Position numbers and translations under genes: made by a program. A stretch of 64,000 nt of DNA from Methanobrevibacter sp. YE315 (lineage in GTDB: Archaea; Methanobacteriota; Methanobacteria; Methanobacteriales; Methanobacteriaceae): NCBI RefSeq assembly GCF_001548675.1, contig NZ_CP010834.1:562001-626000 (forward strand). The letters are read 5' to 3'. Below the pieces are notes generated by a model, which worked only from the letters and a program-made list of their open reading frames with translations, ran no database searches and was not told the DNA's origin. Positions 1-9,182 of the stretch are shown here, piece by piece. Every line of letters begins with the position of its first letter. Position 1 is the first letter of the stretch.

Positions 1-695
1 GTATTAATAATTTCCCACCATTGGATGTTGCTTTTACTGAAAACGACTTGTTCATTGGTCAGGGAATTGATAATCAGTATATTAGCAGCAAATTCCTGGC
101 CGAAAGGGCAGTGCTTGAAGCTGCTGTAGAAGACGATTTGGATGTTAAAATAATGAGAGTAGGTAATTTGATGGCCAGAAGCTCTGATAGTGAATTCCAA
201 ATCAATTTCGAATCTAATGGATTTATCAATCGTTTAAAAGCATTCATTACTATGGGCAAAATGCCATATGAAATGCTTTCAAATAATGTGGAATTCAGTC
301 AGATCGACAGGACTGCAAAATCAATTATTGCATTGGCTAAAACACCGAAAGATTGTGTTGTTTTCCATCCGTACAATTCCCACAATATTACTTTTGCAGA
401 TATAATTGAGATAATAAGGCCTTTAGGTTTAATAATCGACCCTTGTGAAGATGAAGAATATGAAAATGCTTTAAAAGAGGCATTGGCAGATAAATCCAAA
501 CAGGATGGTGTTTCAGGTTTAATAACTTCAGTCGGATCAGGTAAAGTTAAAAAACAATGGTTGGCTGTTGACAATAATTATACAACACAGGTATTATATC
601 GTTTAGGAATTAATTGGCCTTTAATTTCTGAAAAATATATTTATACCTTTGTCAAATACTTGGATGATTTAGACTTCTTTAATGTGGGCGATTAA
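1..695 (+). CDS. Thioester reductase (NAD-binding) domain, C-terminal end of a truncated NRPS-like or long-chain enzyme
   Basis: The reading frame is already open at the window edge (codons from base 3), so this is the 3' end of a larger gene. An extended-SDR active-site pattern is visible (YISSK, Tyr-x3-Lys), followed by a segment like KIMRVGNLMAR and a C-terminal end of the form LGINWPLISEKYI...YLDDLDFF. That ending is typical of the reductive-release domains that close nonribosomal peptide synthetases and related AMP-binding enzymes. Such domains release a carrier-bound acyl or peptide chain as an aldehyde or alcohol using NAD(P)H. The next gene, a MATE exporter, starts 14 bases before this stop codon, which suggests co-expression of product formation and export. 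A free-standing epimerase/reductase is the alternative. Upstream sequence would settle the full domain order. Confidence 0.75.
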   Translation, partial: INNFPPLDVAFTENDLFIGQGIDNQYISSKFLAERAVLEAAVEDDLDVKIMRVGNLMARSSDSEFQINFESNGFINRLKAFITMGKMPYEMLSNNVEFSQIDRTAKSIIALAKTPKDCVVFHPYNSHNITFADIIEIIRPLGLIIDPCEDEEYENALKEALADKSKQDGVSGLITSVGSGKVKKQWLAVDNNYTTQVLYRLGINWPLISEKYIYTFVKYLDDLDFFNVGD

Positions 696-2424
696 ATTGT
701 ATGTCCGTAATTATAAATTATTAAGTGGTAAATTTAGGGAATTTTTCTTCCCTACACTTCTCACCTCTATGACAGGGAATATATGTATGGTTGTAGACTC
801 CATTATCATCAGTAATCTGATAGGAGCTATGGCATTATCAGCTATTCAACCGGTTATTCCACTAAGTACTTCCGTTAATTTAGTTTATTGGATGATAGGT
901 TTAGGTGGAAGTGTATTATGTTCAATTGCAAAAGCAGAGTTCGATACTGAAAGAAGCAATAGAATATTTTCGGTTTCGATAATAGCCTTACTTGTGTTTG
1001 GAATACTGGTAGCGATTTTAGGCACACTATTTTCAAGTCAGGTTGTACAGGTGCTGTGTTCCTCACCGCAAATTCAACCTTTTGTTTTACAGTATTATAG
1101 TGTTTATGTTTTAGGAATGCCATTTCTATGTTATATTATGAGTTTATCATACTTTATCAGAACCGATGGATTGGTGAATTTGCCGTTTAGGGCATTATTA
1201 TTGTCTAATGTAATCAATATCATATTTGATATTATTTTCATTGGAGTATTTAATTTAGGCATTTCTGGTGCCGCATGGGCGACAATTGTGGGTTATATTT
1301 TTGGTTGCACTTATATGTCCACATATTTCTTCAATTCACAAAGAACATTGGAATTTATTTCTGTTAAAGCAAAAACATTTGTATCTGTTCTTTCAGATAT
1401 TTGCAAGTCCGGATTTTCAGGTGCATCAACACAATTGTACCTGACTATAAAAATCTTTGTAATAAATACTCTAATTACATTATACATAGGACAATCCGGT
1501 TTGGCAGCTTTCAATATATGTTATAATAGTTTATTCATTCTTTACATGTTTTTAATCGGTACAGCACAAACAATGTCCCCTATTGTGTCCGTCTATTACC
1601 AGGAAGAGGATTATCAAAGTGTTGATTATATAAGGAATAAATCTTTAAAGATTGTTTTGACTTCAAGTTTAATATTCTCTTTGCTGCTTATTGTCTATCC
1701 TCAAATTTTATTAGTCTTATTCCATGTTAAAAATCCTGCAGACGTTCCTATTGTATTGAATGCGGTTAGAATATATGCAATTAGTTATGTGGGAATAGCA
1801 ATTACATTCTTATATACTTTTTATGCTCAAGCTATCCAGCAGAATAATCTATCTAATACAATATCCCTACTTGAAGGGGTCGTATTCCCTGTAGCATTCG
1901 CATGCGCATTATCATATTTATTTGGCGCTAATGGAATTTGGATTTCTTTCACAATAGCAGAAATACTTACAATATTGTATATATTTGTTTATTCAAAACA
2001 CATTAATAAAAAGACTGGTGGAGAATTCACTGGTTTCTTTATTAACAAACATAATGATGAATCAAAAGTATTTGCCCATACAATTAACGGTAATATTAAT
2101 GAGGCCGTTGACTTGGCGAGGGATGTCCAAGAGCATCTGTCCGGAAACAAATCTGCGACCTTAGTTGGTTTGGCTATTGAAGAAATGCTTGTCAACATCA
2201 TTAACATTAATGAAAAGGTTGATACTATTGATGTGATTGTTAGAAATAATGAGGATAACATTTTGATTTCGGTAAAAGATACTGGAATTGACTTTAATCC
2301 TGTTATCGAAAATGACGATCTTGAATTTGACAATATCAGCATTTTGAATAAGATTGCCGAAAAGATTGATTATTCAAGGGTATTGGGTTTAAACAGTACT
2401 GTAATCACAATCAAAAACTCATGA
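682..2424 (+). CDS. MATE-family efflux transporter with C-terminal RsbW-like HATPase domain
   Basis: The 580-residue protein has about 12 hydrophobic segments over residues 1-445 in the MATE pattern (for example FPTLLTSMTGNICMVVDSI near the start and repeated P/G-rich helices). MATE proteins export organic cations or natural products using an H+ or Na+ gradient. After the last helix, residues about 466-580 form a soluble domain with an N-box-like stretch (LAIEEMLVNIIN) and a G1-box-like stretch (VKDTGIDFNP). This matches the GHKL ATPase fold of anti-sigma/serine kinases of the RsbW/SpoIIAB type. The ATG at 682 overlaps the upstream reductase gene; an in-frame TTG at 697 is an alternative start. 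A hairpin follows the stop codon. Overlap with the reductase suggests it exports that enzyme's product. The fusion is unusual. Confidence 0.85.
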   Translation: MWAIKLYVRNYKLLSGKFREFFFPTLLTSMTGNICMVVDSIIISNLIGAMALSAIQPVIPLSTSVNLVYWMIGLGGSVLCSIAKAEFDTERSNRIFSVSIIALLVFGILVAILGTLFSSQVVQVLCSSPQIQPFVLQYYSVYVLGMPFLCYIMSLSYFIRTDGLVNLPFRALLLSNVINIIFDIIFIGVFNLGISGAAWATIVGYIFGCTYMSTYFFNSQRTLEFISVKAKTFVSVLSDICKSGFSGASTQLYLTIKIFVINTLITLYIGQSGLAAFNICYNSLFILYMFLIGTAQTMSPIVSVYYQEEDYQSVDYIRNKSLKIVLTSSLIFSLLLIVYPQILLVLFHVKNPADVPIVLNAVRIYAISYVGIAITFLYTFYAQAIQQNNLSNTISLLEGVVFPVAFACALSYLFGANGIWISFTIAEILTILYIFVYSKHINKKTGGEFTGFFINKHNDESKVFAHTINGNINEAVDLARDVQEHLSGNKSATLVGLAIEEMLVNIININEKVDTIDVIVRNNEDNILISVKDTGIDFNPVIENDDLEFDNISILNKIAEKIDYSRVLGLNSTVITIKNS

Positions 2425-2432
2425 ATTTAAAC

Positions 2433-2460
2433 ATGTGTGATGTAAATCATACATTTTTAT
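2433..2460 (+). terminator. Probable terminator after the MATE-HATPase gene
   Basis: A 9-bp stem (ATGTGTGAT at 2433-2441 with ATCATACAT at 2446-2454, one G-T pair) has a GTAA loop and is followed by a short T-rich tail. It lies 9 bases after the stop codon. Confidence 0.5.
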
Positions 2461-2532
2461 GTTATTTTGTCAAAAGTTAAATAATGATGTTGATTAAATA
2501 TTAAATTAATTAGTTGATTGGAGAAATTTAGT

Positions 2533-2748
2533 ATGGCAAACAAATATCTTGCAGCAATTCTATCTTTTATTATTCCTGGATTAGGCCAAGCATATGCGGG
2601 TGATATTAAAAAAGGAATAATGTATTTCGCCATTACATTGATTGTCATCTTAATAGTGGATTTTATATTTGTCGATTGGTATTATTTCATTGTAGACTTT
2701 CTAATTTCAATATATGCGGCTTATGATGCTTATTTAATGGTCGAATAA
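2533..2748 (+). CDS. Small two-helix membrane protein, TM2/DUF5683-like
   Basis: This 71-residue protein starts MANKYLAAILSF and has the signature IPGLGQAYAG followed by KKGI. That pattern marks the first helix-turn of TM2-type small membrane proteins. Two or three hydrophobic segments fill the rest and it ends with an AYDAYLMVE-like tail. The ATG at 2533 is preferred over the upstream TTG because GGAG sits 9 bases ahead of it. The esterase gene begins one base after its stop, so the two are probably co-transcribed. No specific function is known to me. Confidence 0.8.
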   Translation: MANKYLAAILSFIIPGLGQAYAGDIKKGIMYFAITLIVILIVDFIFVDWYYFIVDFLISIYAAYDAYLMVE

Positions 2749-2749
2749 T

Positions 2750-3604
2750 ATGTCAAATAAAAAATCGTTTGTTGCAAAAATCGAAGAAGCTATTTTAAGG
2801 TTTACCAAACCAGATTATATGGATTCAAAGGAAAAGGCAGAGGAATTTTTAAAAAACAAATCTTCTAGCAATCCTCCCAAAAGCATTTTCAAAAGCATTG
2901 ATTGCGATGGAGTGCAGATTTTCACTTTTGGAGATGAAAATGCTAAAAACACCATTCTATATGTGCATGGCGGAGCCTACATTGGTGAAATAAATTACCA
3001 GCATCTCCTATATTGCATTTTGCTGTCACGAAAATTGGATGCTCATGTGCTAGCTCCTGTTTATCCGCTCGCTCCTTTGCATAAAGCGGAGGAAACTTAT
3101 GGAATCATAACTGGATTATACAAAAGGTTAATCCAAAGGAATAATATTATATTGATGGGTGACTCTGCAGGCGGAGGATTCATACACTCTTTTTGCCAAT
3201 ATTTAAAAACAGTAAATCTGCCTCAGCCCGATAAAATAATAACATTTTCGCCATGGGTCGATATTTCAATGAGCAATCCTCCCTATAATAGCAAAGATGA
3301 TCCGATTTTAGGCGAAATCGGACTTAAGGAAATCGGCAAATCATGGGCAGGAGATTTGAACACTCAAGATTATAGGGTAAGCCCGTTATTCGGAGATAAT
3401 ACAAACCTGGCCGATACATTGGTATTTGCCGGAGAAAACGAAATATTTTATAGTGACATTAAAAAATACGTTGAAAATCTTAAAAAAGATGGAGTTAATG
3501 TAAAACTAGTAACCGGTTGTGAATTATTCCATATTTACCCATTGTTCCCTATTCCTGAGGCAAAGGATGCATTCAAAGAAATAAGAAATGAGATAATGGG
3601 ATAG
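2750..3604 (+). CDS. Alpha/beta hydrolase of the hormone-sensitive lipase family (esterase/lipase)
   Basis: The 284-residue protein has the HSL-family oxyanion motif HGGAY (His73-Gly-Gly) and the nucleophile elbow GDSAGGG (Ser139). A later FAGENEIFYSD stretch is placed to supply the catalytic Asp/Glu and ELFHIYP the catalytic His. Family members hydrolyse short- to medium-chain carboxylic esters in the cytoplasm. No signal peptide is visible. It begins one base after the small membrane protein and converges on the acyltransferase gene with a one-base gap. A role in tailoring or degrading acylated products is possible but inferred only from the neighbouring genes. Confidence 0.85.
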   Translation: MSNKKSFVAKIEEAILRFTKPDYMDSKEKAEEFLKNKSSSNPPKSIFKSIDCDGVQIFTFGDENAKNTILYVHGGAYIGEINYQHLLYCILLSRKLDAHVLAPVYPLAPLHKAEETYGIITGLYKRLIQRNNIILMGDSAGGGFIHSFCQYLKTVNLPQPDKIITFSPWVDISMSNPPYNSKDDPILGEIGLKEIGKSWAGDLNTQDYRVSPLFGDNTNLADTLVFAGENEIFYSDIKKYVENLKKDGVNVKLVTGCELFHIYPLFPIPEAKDAFKEIRNEIMG

Positions 3605-3605
3605 A

Positions 3606-4649
3606 TTATCTCATATACAAGATAAATTTTCCAAACCATGGGATTCTATAAATAATTACAGTAGCAAGATAACTGAAGAATATCAATAAAATCCAAAGAA
3701 TTATGGCTTTAGTAGGTTCTGAGAAAGGTAATTGGACAACAACTGGTAGTAACGGCAATCTAAATAGGTTATGCACTAAAAATACTGCAAATGAGTATTT
3801 GGCTAAAAAGCTAACTAATGGGAATGCCCTAATATGTTGTTTTCTGGAACATAGCTCAAATAATGCAAAAGATCCAGTTAAAATGAACGGGAACTCATAC
3901 CATAAGAAAAAGTTATATCCTTTAGTAAATGAATAGTACTGGAATAAAACACATATAACGAATGAAATAATCGCAATCAACGCTAATTTTCCACTATTAT
4001 AATGTTTGAATTGTCCTTTTTTAACCAAGTATCCCAATATTATATAAATTCCATAAACTCCACCACTGAATCCAAGGCAATATTGAATGTTTACACTTGA
4101 AATACCGTGCATATCTAGCACAAGTGTAACAAATGGCAATAGGAATGCTAAAAATGTAAATACGATTGTTGCCTGCCAGATGGTTTGGGTCTGGAATTTT
4201 TCAAGGGCACTTGATACAAAAGGCATTGAAAGATACATTCCAATAATCATTGGCATATACCACATGTGGCTGAAAAACAGGTTTCCAGCTTCTGCAAAGT
4301 TTATCTGACCACTTTTAATAGTAACGAATTGCAGACTAACGGCATATATTATGGCCCAGATTATTGTAACTATAATTAATCCTTTACAGTTTTTTTCCCA
4401 GAACTTACGGACACGCTCGTCATTGTAGGTTCTGTCAAGTAACAGATAACCGGTAATCATTAAAAAGAATGGAACGCCTATACGTCCAATAAATAGTGAT
4501 GCAAAGTTGAATATTCTTGAATATAATGTATAGTTGACTATTGCATCGGATGAGATAATATAAATCCCATCAGTTGCGTGAATATATAAAACGGTTAATA
4601 TTGCAATTGCACGCACTAAATCAATCCATTCTATTCTATTCTGCCCCAT
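3606..4649 (-). CDS. Membrane-bound acyltransferase, acyltransferase-3 (OafA/WecH-like) family
   Basis: The 347-residue protein has about 10 transmembrane helices. It begins with the family hallmark RIEWIDLVRAIAILTVLYIHA (shown here in part: R, then D-x-x-R-A, then the histidine of YIHAT) and contains PFFLMITGYLLLDR. Family members move acetyl or other acyl groups onto surface sugars or lipids at the membrane. The gene ends one base from the convergent esterase stop. In a methanogen the likely acceptor is a surface glycan or lipid, which is an inference. Confidence 0.85.
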   Translation of the reverse strand: MGQNRIEWIDLVRAIAILTVLYIHATDGIYIISSDAIVNYTLYSRIFNFASLFIGRIGVPFFLMITGYLLLDRTYNDERVRKFWEKNCKGLIIVTIIWAIIYAVSLQFVTIKSGQINFAEAGNLFFSHMWYMPMIIGMYLSMPFVSSALEKFQTQTIWQATIVFTFLAFLLPFVTLVLDMHGISSVNIQYCLGFSGGVYGIYIILGYLVKKGQFKHYNSGKLALIAIISFVICVLFQYYSFTKGYNFFLWYEFPFILTGSFALFELCSRKQHIRAFPLVSFLAKYSFAVFLVHNLFRLPLLPVVVQLPFSEPTKAIILWILLIFFSYLATVIIYRIPWFGKFILYMR

Positions 4650-4789
4650 ATATTTTTCCCCATAAATTCTAATATAACTTTGTTTTTGTTAATAATTATA
4701 CTTAACTAATGAATTGGTGCCAAATAATTTTATTTTTTTTTGGATTAGAGGAATATCTTTTTAATACATTAAATTAAAATATTAATGTT

Positions 4790-5731
4790 ATGATAAGGAT
4801 TTTTAAATTCATTGAAAAGTATTTTTTCATGATTGTTTTACTGGCAGTTGTTGTTTCTTTATTTTATCCGGATTCATTTACTTGGGTTTTAAGTGATTAT
4901 AACGGTATAAACATATTGAATCTGCTTTTAAGCATCATTCTTTTTACAATGGGTACAACATTGAAAGCGGAAAACTTCGTCAATGTATTTAGAAATCCAA
5001 AAGAGATTGCTGTTGGAATTTCAGCACAGTATATCATAATGCCCCTCATAGCATTAACTCTTGCAAATATATTTTCGCTAAACACTGCTTTAACGGTTGG
5101 ACTTATTCTGGTCGGTACAGTGCCTGGTGGAACGGCTTCAGATGTTATTACTTTTCTTGCTAAAGGGGATGTGGCATTATCCGTTTCTTTAACTGCAGTA
5201 TCTACAGTAATTTCACCATTATTAACTCCATTAATTACTTTATTATTAATAGGCAATCAGATTCATTTCAATCCAATAGACATGTTTGTTTCCATTATTG
5301 AAATCGTTATTATTCCAATTGTTTTAGGTTTAATCCTAAACTATAAGTTTCCGGATTTCTGTGAGAAATTAAAAGATTATTTGCCTGCAATATCTTCAAT
5401 TGTAATTTGTTTAATTGTTGCCGGAGTGGTAGGTGCTAATAAACAAGCTATTTTAACTTCTTCCCTGGTGATAATGGCTGTTATTATCTTGCAATATTTC
5501 CTTGCAATGGGAATTGGTTTTGGTGTAGGTTATTTGGCGGGAATGAACAAAAAACAGATTATTACAGTAGCTATTGAACTGGCATTCCAAAATTCAGGAT
5601 TGTCAACAGGCCTTGCAAAGACCCATTTTCCAAGCTTGGCTCAAGCAACAGTTCCAGGAGCCCTCTATTCGGTTTGGCAAAATTTTGCAGGATCCATTTT
5701 GGCATATGTATTTAGGAGATATGCCCAATAA
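4790..5731 (+). CDS. Bile acid:sodium symporter (BASS/SBF) family protein
   Basis: The 313-residue protein has nine or ten hydrophobic segments. Family motifs include LFTMGTTL early on, then GTVPGGTASDVITFLAKGD in the first crossover helix and IELAFQNSGLSTGLA in the second. These two regions build the sodium-binding crossover of ASBT/BASS proteins. Members use Na+ to import bile acids, pantoate, pyruvate or other organic anions, and the substrate here cannot be read from sequence. It is transcribed divergently from the acyltransferase; the 140-base gap is AT-rich without a clear TATA box. Confidence 0.88.
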   Translation: MIRIFKFIEKYFFMIVLLAVVVSLFYPDSFTWVLSDYNGINILNLLLSIILFTMGTTLKAENFVNVFRNPKEIAVGISAQYIIMPLIALTLANIFSLNTALTVGLILVGTVPGGTASDVITFLAKGDVALSVSLTAVSTVISPLLTPLITLLLIGNQIHFNPIDMFVSIIEIVIIPIVLGLILNYKFPDFCEKLKDYLPAISSIVICLIVAGVVGANKQAILTSSLVIMAVIILQYFLAMGIGFGVGYLAGMNKKQIITVAIELAFQNSGLSTGLAKTHFPSLAQATVPGALYSVWQNFAGSILAYVFRRYAQ

Positions 5732-5758
5732 TTATATAGGATTTCTGAATAGATATTG

Positions 5759-6580
5759 CTAATCAGAATCATTTTTTTTAATTAAATCTTCTAATTTATC
5801 GAGTTTTTTATCCATTTCTTCAATTTTATCAGTTAACTTTTCATTTTTAATATCAAAATGCCTTTTTAAAATCGCGGCAGTTAAGGTTGCAGTACCTACT
5901 CCAGATAACAGATAACCTCCCCAAACCAAAAATAGGGCATTTATTTTTCCAATAATGGTGGATCCCAAAACTGCATATCCATTACTGGTAAAGGCATTTG
6001 AAACCATGACAAGGGCATTTAATGGATTGGCTTCTTCTGCAAGTTGTGTTATGAAAAAGCTGATGAATATTATTGAAAACAATAGAATTATTGCTATTCC
6101 CAAACCATTTGATTCAGTATATTCCCTGAATTTGTCATAGTATAGTTTTATAAAGTAAATTAATACTGGAATGTGAATGAGATCTAGGATTCCCACGAGG
6201 CTGTCGCCGAATATGATAAAATTCAGAGAACCATATGGGATTAACAATATCAGTAAAATTTTGTTTTTTAAAGAACTTTTATCCAATTTGATTGCAATGC
6301 ATAGGGAAATAAAGATGTCGAATATCACAAAGTAAATCAGGTCGTCTCCAATATAAACCAGTGCATATAATATATCAATGAACAATAATCCCATAATTAT
6401 TAGGTAGAATATTTGTCTTAATGAATGGATTTCCTCTTCAGGAAAATATTCTTTCGGATTAAATATTTTATAAGGTTTATTCCTAATTCTATTAAAAATA
6501 AACTCAGATATGACCATCAGAACTATAAAAACGATTATTTCCAGAATAAATTCTAAAAAATGATTGTATCCCATTTCCAA
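5759..6580 (-). CDS. Membrane protein with channel-like pore segment and C-terminal coiled coil, family not recognised
   Basis: The 273-residue protein has about seven hydrophobic segments. Near residues 190-235 a re-entrant-looking stretch contains TSNGYAVLG followed by a glycine-rich helix (WGGYLLSGVGTATLTAAILK). This resembles the pore loop plus inner helix of cation channels, where a T-x-G-Y-G filter would be expected. The C-terminal 35 residues (KLTDKIEEMDKKLDKLEDL) form a charged coiled coil, as in many tetrameric channels. A function as an ion channel is an inference from these features. It converges on the BASS gene and is divergent from the DUF4013 gene. Confidence 0.6.
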   Translation of the reverse strand: MEMGYNHFLEFILEIIVFIVLMVISEFIFNRIRNKPYKIFNPKEYFPEEEIHSLRQIFYLIIMGLLFIDILYALVYIGDDLIYFVIFDIFISLCIAIKLDKSSLKNKILLILLIPYGSLNFIIFGDSLVGILDLIHIPVLIYFIKLYYDKFREYTESNGLGIAIILLFSIIFISFFITQLAEEANPLNALVMVSNAFTSNGYAVLGSTIIGKINALFLVWGGYLLSGVGTATLTAAILKRHFDIKNEKLTDKIEEMDKKLDKLEDLIKKNDSD

Positions 6581-6750
6581 TTTTTACACCATATATTATT
6601 TTTGAGATTGCATATATTAATAGTTAGTTGAAAGAGACTTTATATTAAAATTTTCATTTTAATTGAACTAGAATAATTTAATGCATTTTCAGTACAATTT
6701 TCAAAAATTTAATTATGTATTAGTTACAAATCAACTAATGGAGTAAAAGA

Positions 6751-7500
6751 ATGCCAAATCAAATACTTAAAGGTTCAGTAAAATATTGTCTTGGAAATAA
6801 ATTATTTTTCATATATGTATTCGTCCAATTTTTATTGTTTGAGTGCATTACAAATAAGGTTGGGGGGCTTTTGAAGACTACCTCGCTGATTGTTTTGTTA
6901 GTGGTGTTGGGGTATGGTTTAAAGGTCACTCAGGATGTAATGAACGGCGGTACAAGTTTACCAAAAATAAAGCTTAATGAATTAATTAATTTTGGGTTAA
7001 AAGGAATTGTCGTATATACTTTTTACTTGACTATTCAAGCATCTATTTTGGGTTTAATATCCATGAAATTAAGTTTTCCCGAATTCGACATTGAAGAGAT
7101 GATTTTAAATCTGCCTGAGACAGTATCCTTGTTCTATGAGCATGATCCGATTAGTTTCATATTGTTTATTGTATTGGGGCTTTTGACTGTTTACGGCACT
7201 ATATTTTTCATGGAAATTGCTTTAGCAAGATTGGCTGATGGCGGAAGACTTAAAGAGGCATTTGATTTTCGCGGTATTAAACGTTCAATTGAAGTAATCG
7301 GTTGGAAAAACTATACTATTGACTATACAAAAATTGTGTTGGCTGTTGTCATTCTTGTATTTCTCAATGGGATATTCAAGGCTTACGGTGACATAAGTAT
7401 TATTGCAGGTGTAATAACTGATATGCTTGCATTTACAGTTGAATATCGTGGAATTGGAAATATTTATAAGGAATATAAAGAATTGGCTGACGAAAAATAA
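6751..7500 (+). CDS. DUF4013 family membrane protein
   Basis: The 249-residue protein has about six hydrophobic segments. The characteristic DUF4013 layout is visible: an N-terminal LKGSVKYCLGNK, a GG-containing loop (NGGTSLPKI) and a final EYRGIGNIYKEYKE-like tail. The family is abundant in Methanobacteriales and its function is unknown. GGAG lies a few bases before the ATG. It shares its family with the gene at 23660-24373. A strong hairpin follows the stop. Confidence 0.75.
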   Translation: MPNQILKGSVKYCLGNKLFFIYVFVQFLLFECITNKVGGLLKTTSLIVLLVVLGYGLKVTQDVMNGGTSLPKIKLNELINFGLKGIVVYTFYLTIQASILGLISMKLSFPEFDIEEMILNLPETVSLFYEHDPISFILFIVLGLLTVYGTIFFMEIALARLADGGRLKEAFDFRGIKRSIEVIGWKNYTIDYTKIVLAVVILVFLNGIFKAYGDISIIAGVITDMLAFTVEYRGIGNIYKEYKELADEK

Positions 7501-7537
7501 ATTATACGTGTGAATCGTTGAAAAAAAAGAAGAATAG

Positions 7538-7563
7538 TTATGAAGAAAATCAATTCTTCATAA
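7538..7563. terminator. Bidirectional hairpin terminator between convergent genes
   Basis: A perfect 10-bp stem (TTATGAAGAA at 7538-7547, TTCTTCATAA at 7554-7563) has a 6-base loop. An A8 run at 7521-7528 gives a T-run for the minus-strand gene. It sits between the stop codons of the DUF4013 and ABC1-kinase genes. Confidence 0.65.
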
Positions 7564-7571
7564 TTCTGGTT

Positions 7572-9167
7572 TTATTTAAGTACAAACTTTTTCATGCCAA
7601 TAATGCTCAAGATTATCGCTATGATATATCCGATTAAAGAAATCACTGGCATGTCAAATACCCTTGGTCCGAATGAAACAACGGAAGAACCGATTATAAG
7701 TGCTGATATTAATGTGATTATTGTAACCTTATCGGTAATGTCGACTTCAAGCCTGAACTGAAACTCTTCGTTTTCAATCTTGTGGATGGCTCTTGTAAGG
7801 AGTCTCGGCAATGATTTAATCATGTGGTCGTACATGATTATGCTGCTTTTTTTGCCTTTCAAATAGTTTCTTGGACTGACTCTCTGTTTGGCAATTTCTG
7901 TAGCGATAGGCTTGATTGATGCGAAAACATCGATTTCAGGATCAAGATTGTTTGCAATTGCTTCAATCATTGACAATCCTCTTGCCATTGTAACGATTTC
8001 ATTTGGAATGATAACTCCGTATTCCTGCATAAGGCTAAGCAGTGCCTCCAATACTCCATCGAAACGATTTAATTGCACACCGAAGTATCTTCCAAACAGA
8101 TCGTTCAAGTCCCTTCTTAATGTTTTTGTATCAATATCATAATCCAGGATGTCCATGTACATTAACTGATTTATCAATCCGTCAACGTCCTGGTCTACGA
8201 ATAACAGCATTAGTTCGGAAAGGTTTCTTTTGAATTCTTCATCAAAGAATCCCATCATACCCAAATCAAGGTAACATAGAACATTGTCTTCCAAAATCAT
8301 TATATTTCCCGGATGCGGGTCTCCGTGGAAGAAACCGTCAATGAAGAGTTGTTGGAGATATGAATCAAGGACATTTTTTGCCAATAGCTTTTTGTCAAAT
8401 TCATCGCCGGTACTTGCATAAACGTCATTTAACTTAGTACCATCAATGAATTCCATTGTCAAGACTTTTGATGAACAGTATTTAGGATATGTTGCCGGAA
8501 TGTGAATGGCAGGATTATCCACGAAATTCATTTCTATGCGTTGCATGTTCATGAATTCGTTGTTGTAATCGATTTCCTTGTGAATGGAACGGTCGAATTC
8601 TTCCATAATTCCAGGCAGGTTTATTTTTCTTAAATCGGAGTTCCATTTGTCGGCACGGTTTGCGATATATTTCATAATCCTCAAATCAAGGTCAATCTTA
8701 TCGGTGATGCCTTCTTTTTGAATTTTAACTGCAACGCGTTCGCCTGTGATTAATTTCGCTTCATGAACCTGGCCGATGGATGCGGTTGCCAAATGTTCAT
8801 GATGGAAATCCTCAAACAATTCATCGATATTGCCGTTGAGTTCCCTTTCAACTATTGCCTTTACCTGTTCGTATGTAATGGCAGGGTTGTCATCCTGCAG
8901 GTTGGCAAGCTCATTTGCAATATCTTCTCCGACAATGTCCGGTCTTGTACTCAATAGCTGACCTAACTTGATGAATGTGGTTCCCAATTCCTGAAGCATC
9001 AGTCTTAATTTTACGGGAATTTCATCGTCCAACAAAAGACTTGATGACTCGTCATCATCGCTTTTGCGTATTTTGCTTTTTGCCGTTTCGCCTAAAATCT
9101 TGTCGAAGCCATATTTTTTTATGGCCGCTCGGATTTCGCCTAAACGTTCCTTTGTCTCCTTATCCAT
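7572..9167 (-). CDS. ABC1/UbiB (AarF)-type atypical kinase
   Basis: The 531-residue protein shows the UbiB-family hallmarks in order: a KxGQ motif (FIKLGQLLSTRPDI), the alanine-rich loop ASIGQVHEA that replaces the glycine-rich loop of normal kinases, the lysine of VAVKIQKEG, the catalytic stretch HGDPHPGNI and the metal-binding LDLGMMG. Two hydrophobic segments at the C-terminus probably anchor it to the membrane. In bacteria and mitochondria such ATPase/kinases support isoprenoid-quinone synthesis. Methanobrevibacter lacks those quinones, so the lipid client here is unknown. It lies just downstream of a DUF308 gene on the same strand. Confidence 0.92.
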   Translation of the reverse strand: MDKETKERLGEIRAAIKKYGFDKILGETAKSKIRKSDDDESSSLLLDDEIPVKLRLMLQELGTTFIKLGQLLSTRPDIVGEDIANELANLQDDNPAITYEQVKAIVERELNGNIDELFEDFHHEHLATASIGQVHEAKLITGERVAVKIQKEGITDKIDLDLRIMKYIANRADKWNSDLRKINLPGIMEEFDRSIHKEIDYNNEFMNMQRIEMNFVDNPAIHIPATYPKYCSSKVLTMEFIDGTKLNDVYASTGDEFDKKLLAKNVLDSYLQQLFIDGFFHGDPHPGNIMILEDNVLCYLDLGMMGFFDEEFKRNLSELMLLFVDQDVDGLINQLMYMDILDYDIDTKTLRRDLNDLFGRYFGVQLNRFDGVLEALLSLMQEYGVIIPNEIVTMARGLSMIEAIANNLDPEIDVFASIKPIATEIAKQRVSPRNYLKGKKSSIIMYDHMIKSLPRLLTRAIHKIENEEFQFRLEVDITDKVTIITLISALIIGSSVVSFGPRVFDMPVISLIGYIIAIILSIIGMKKFVLK

Positions 9168-9182
9168 ATTAATCCCTTATAT

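Noticed and set aside
4087-4110. Third copy of the TTACACTTGAAAT motif
   Set aside because: Only the first 16 bases match (up to AAATA) and it lies inside the acyltransferase gene, so it is probably chance.
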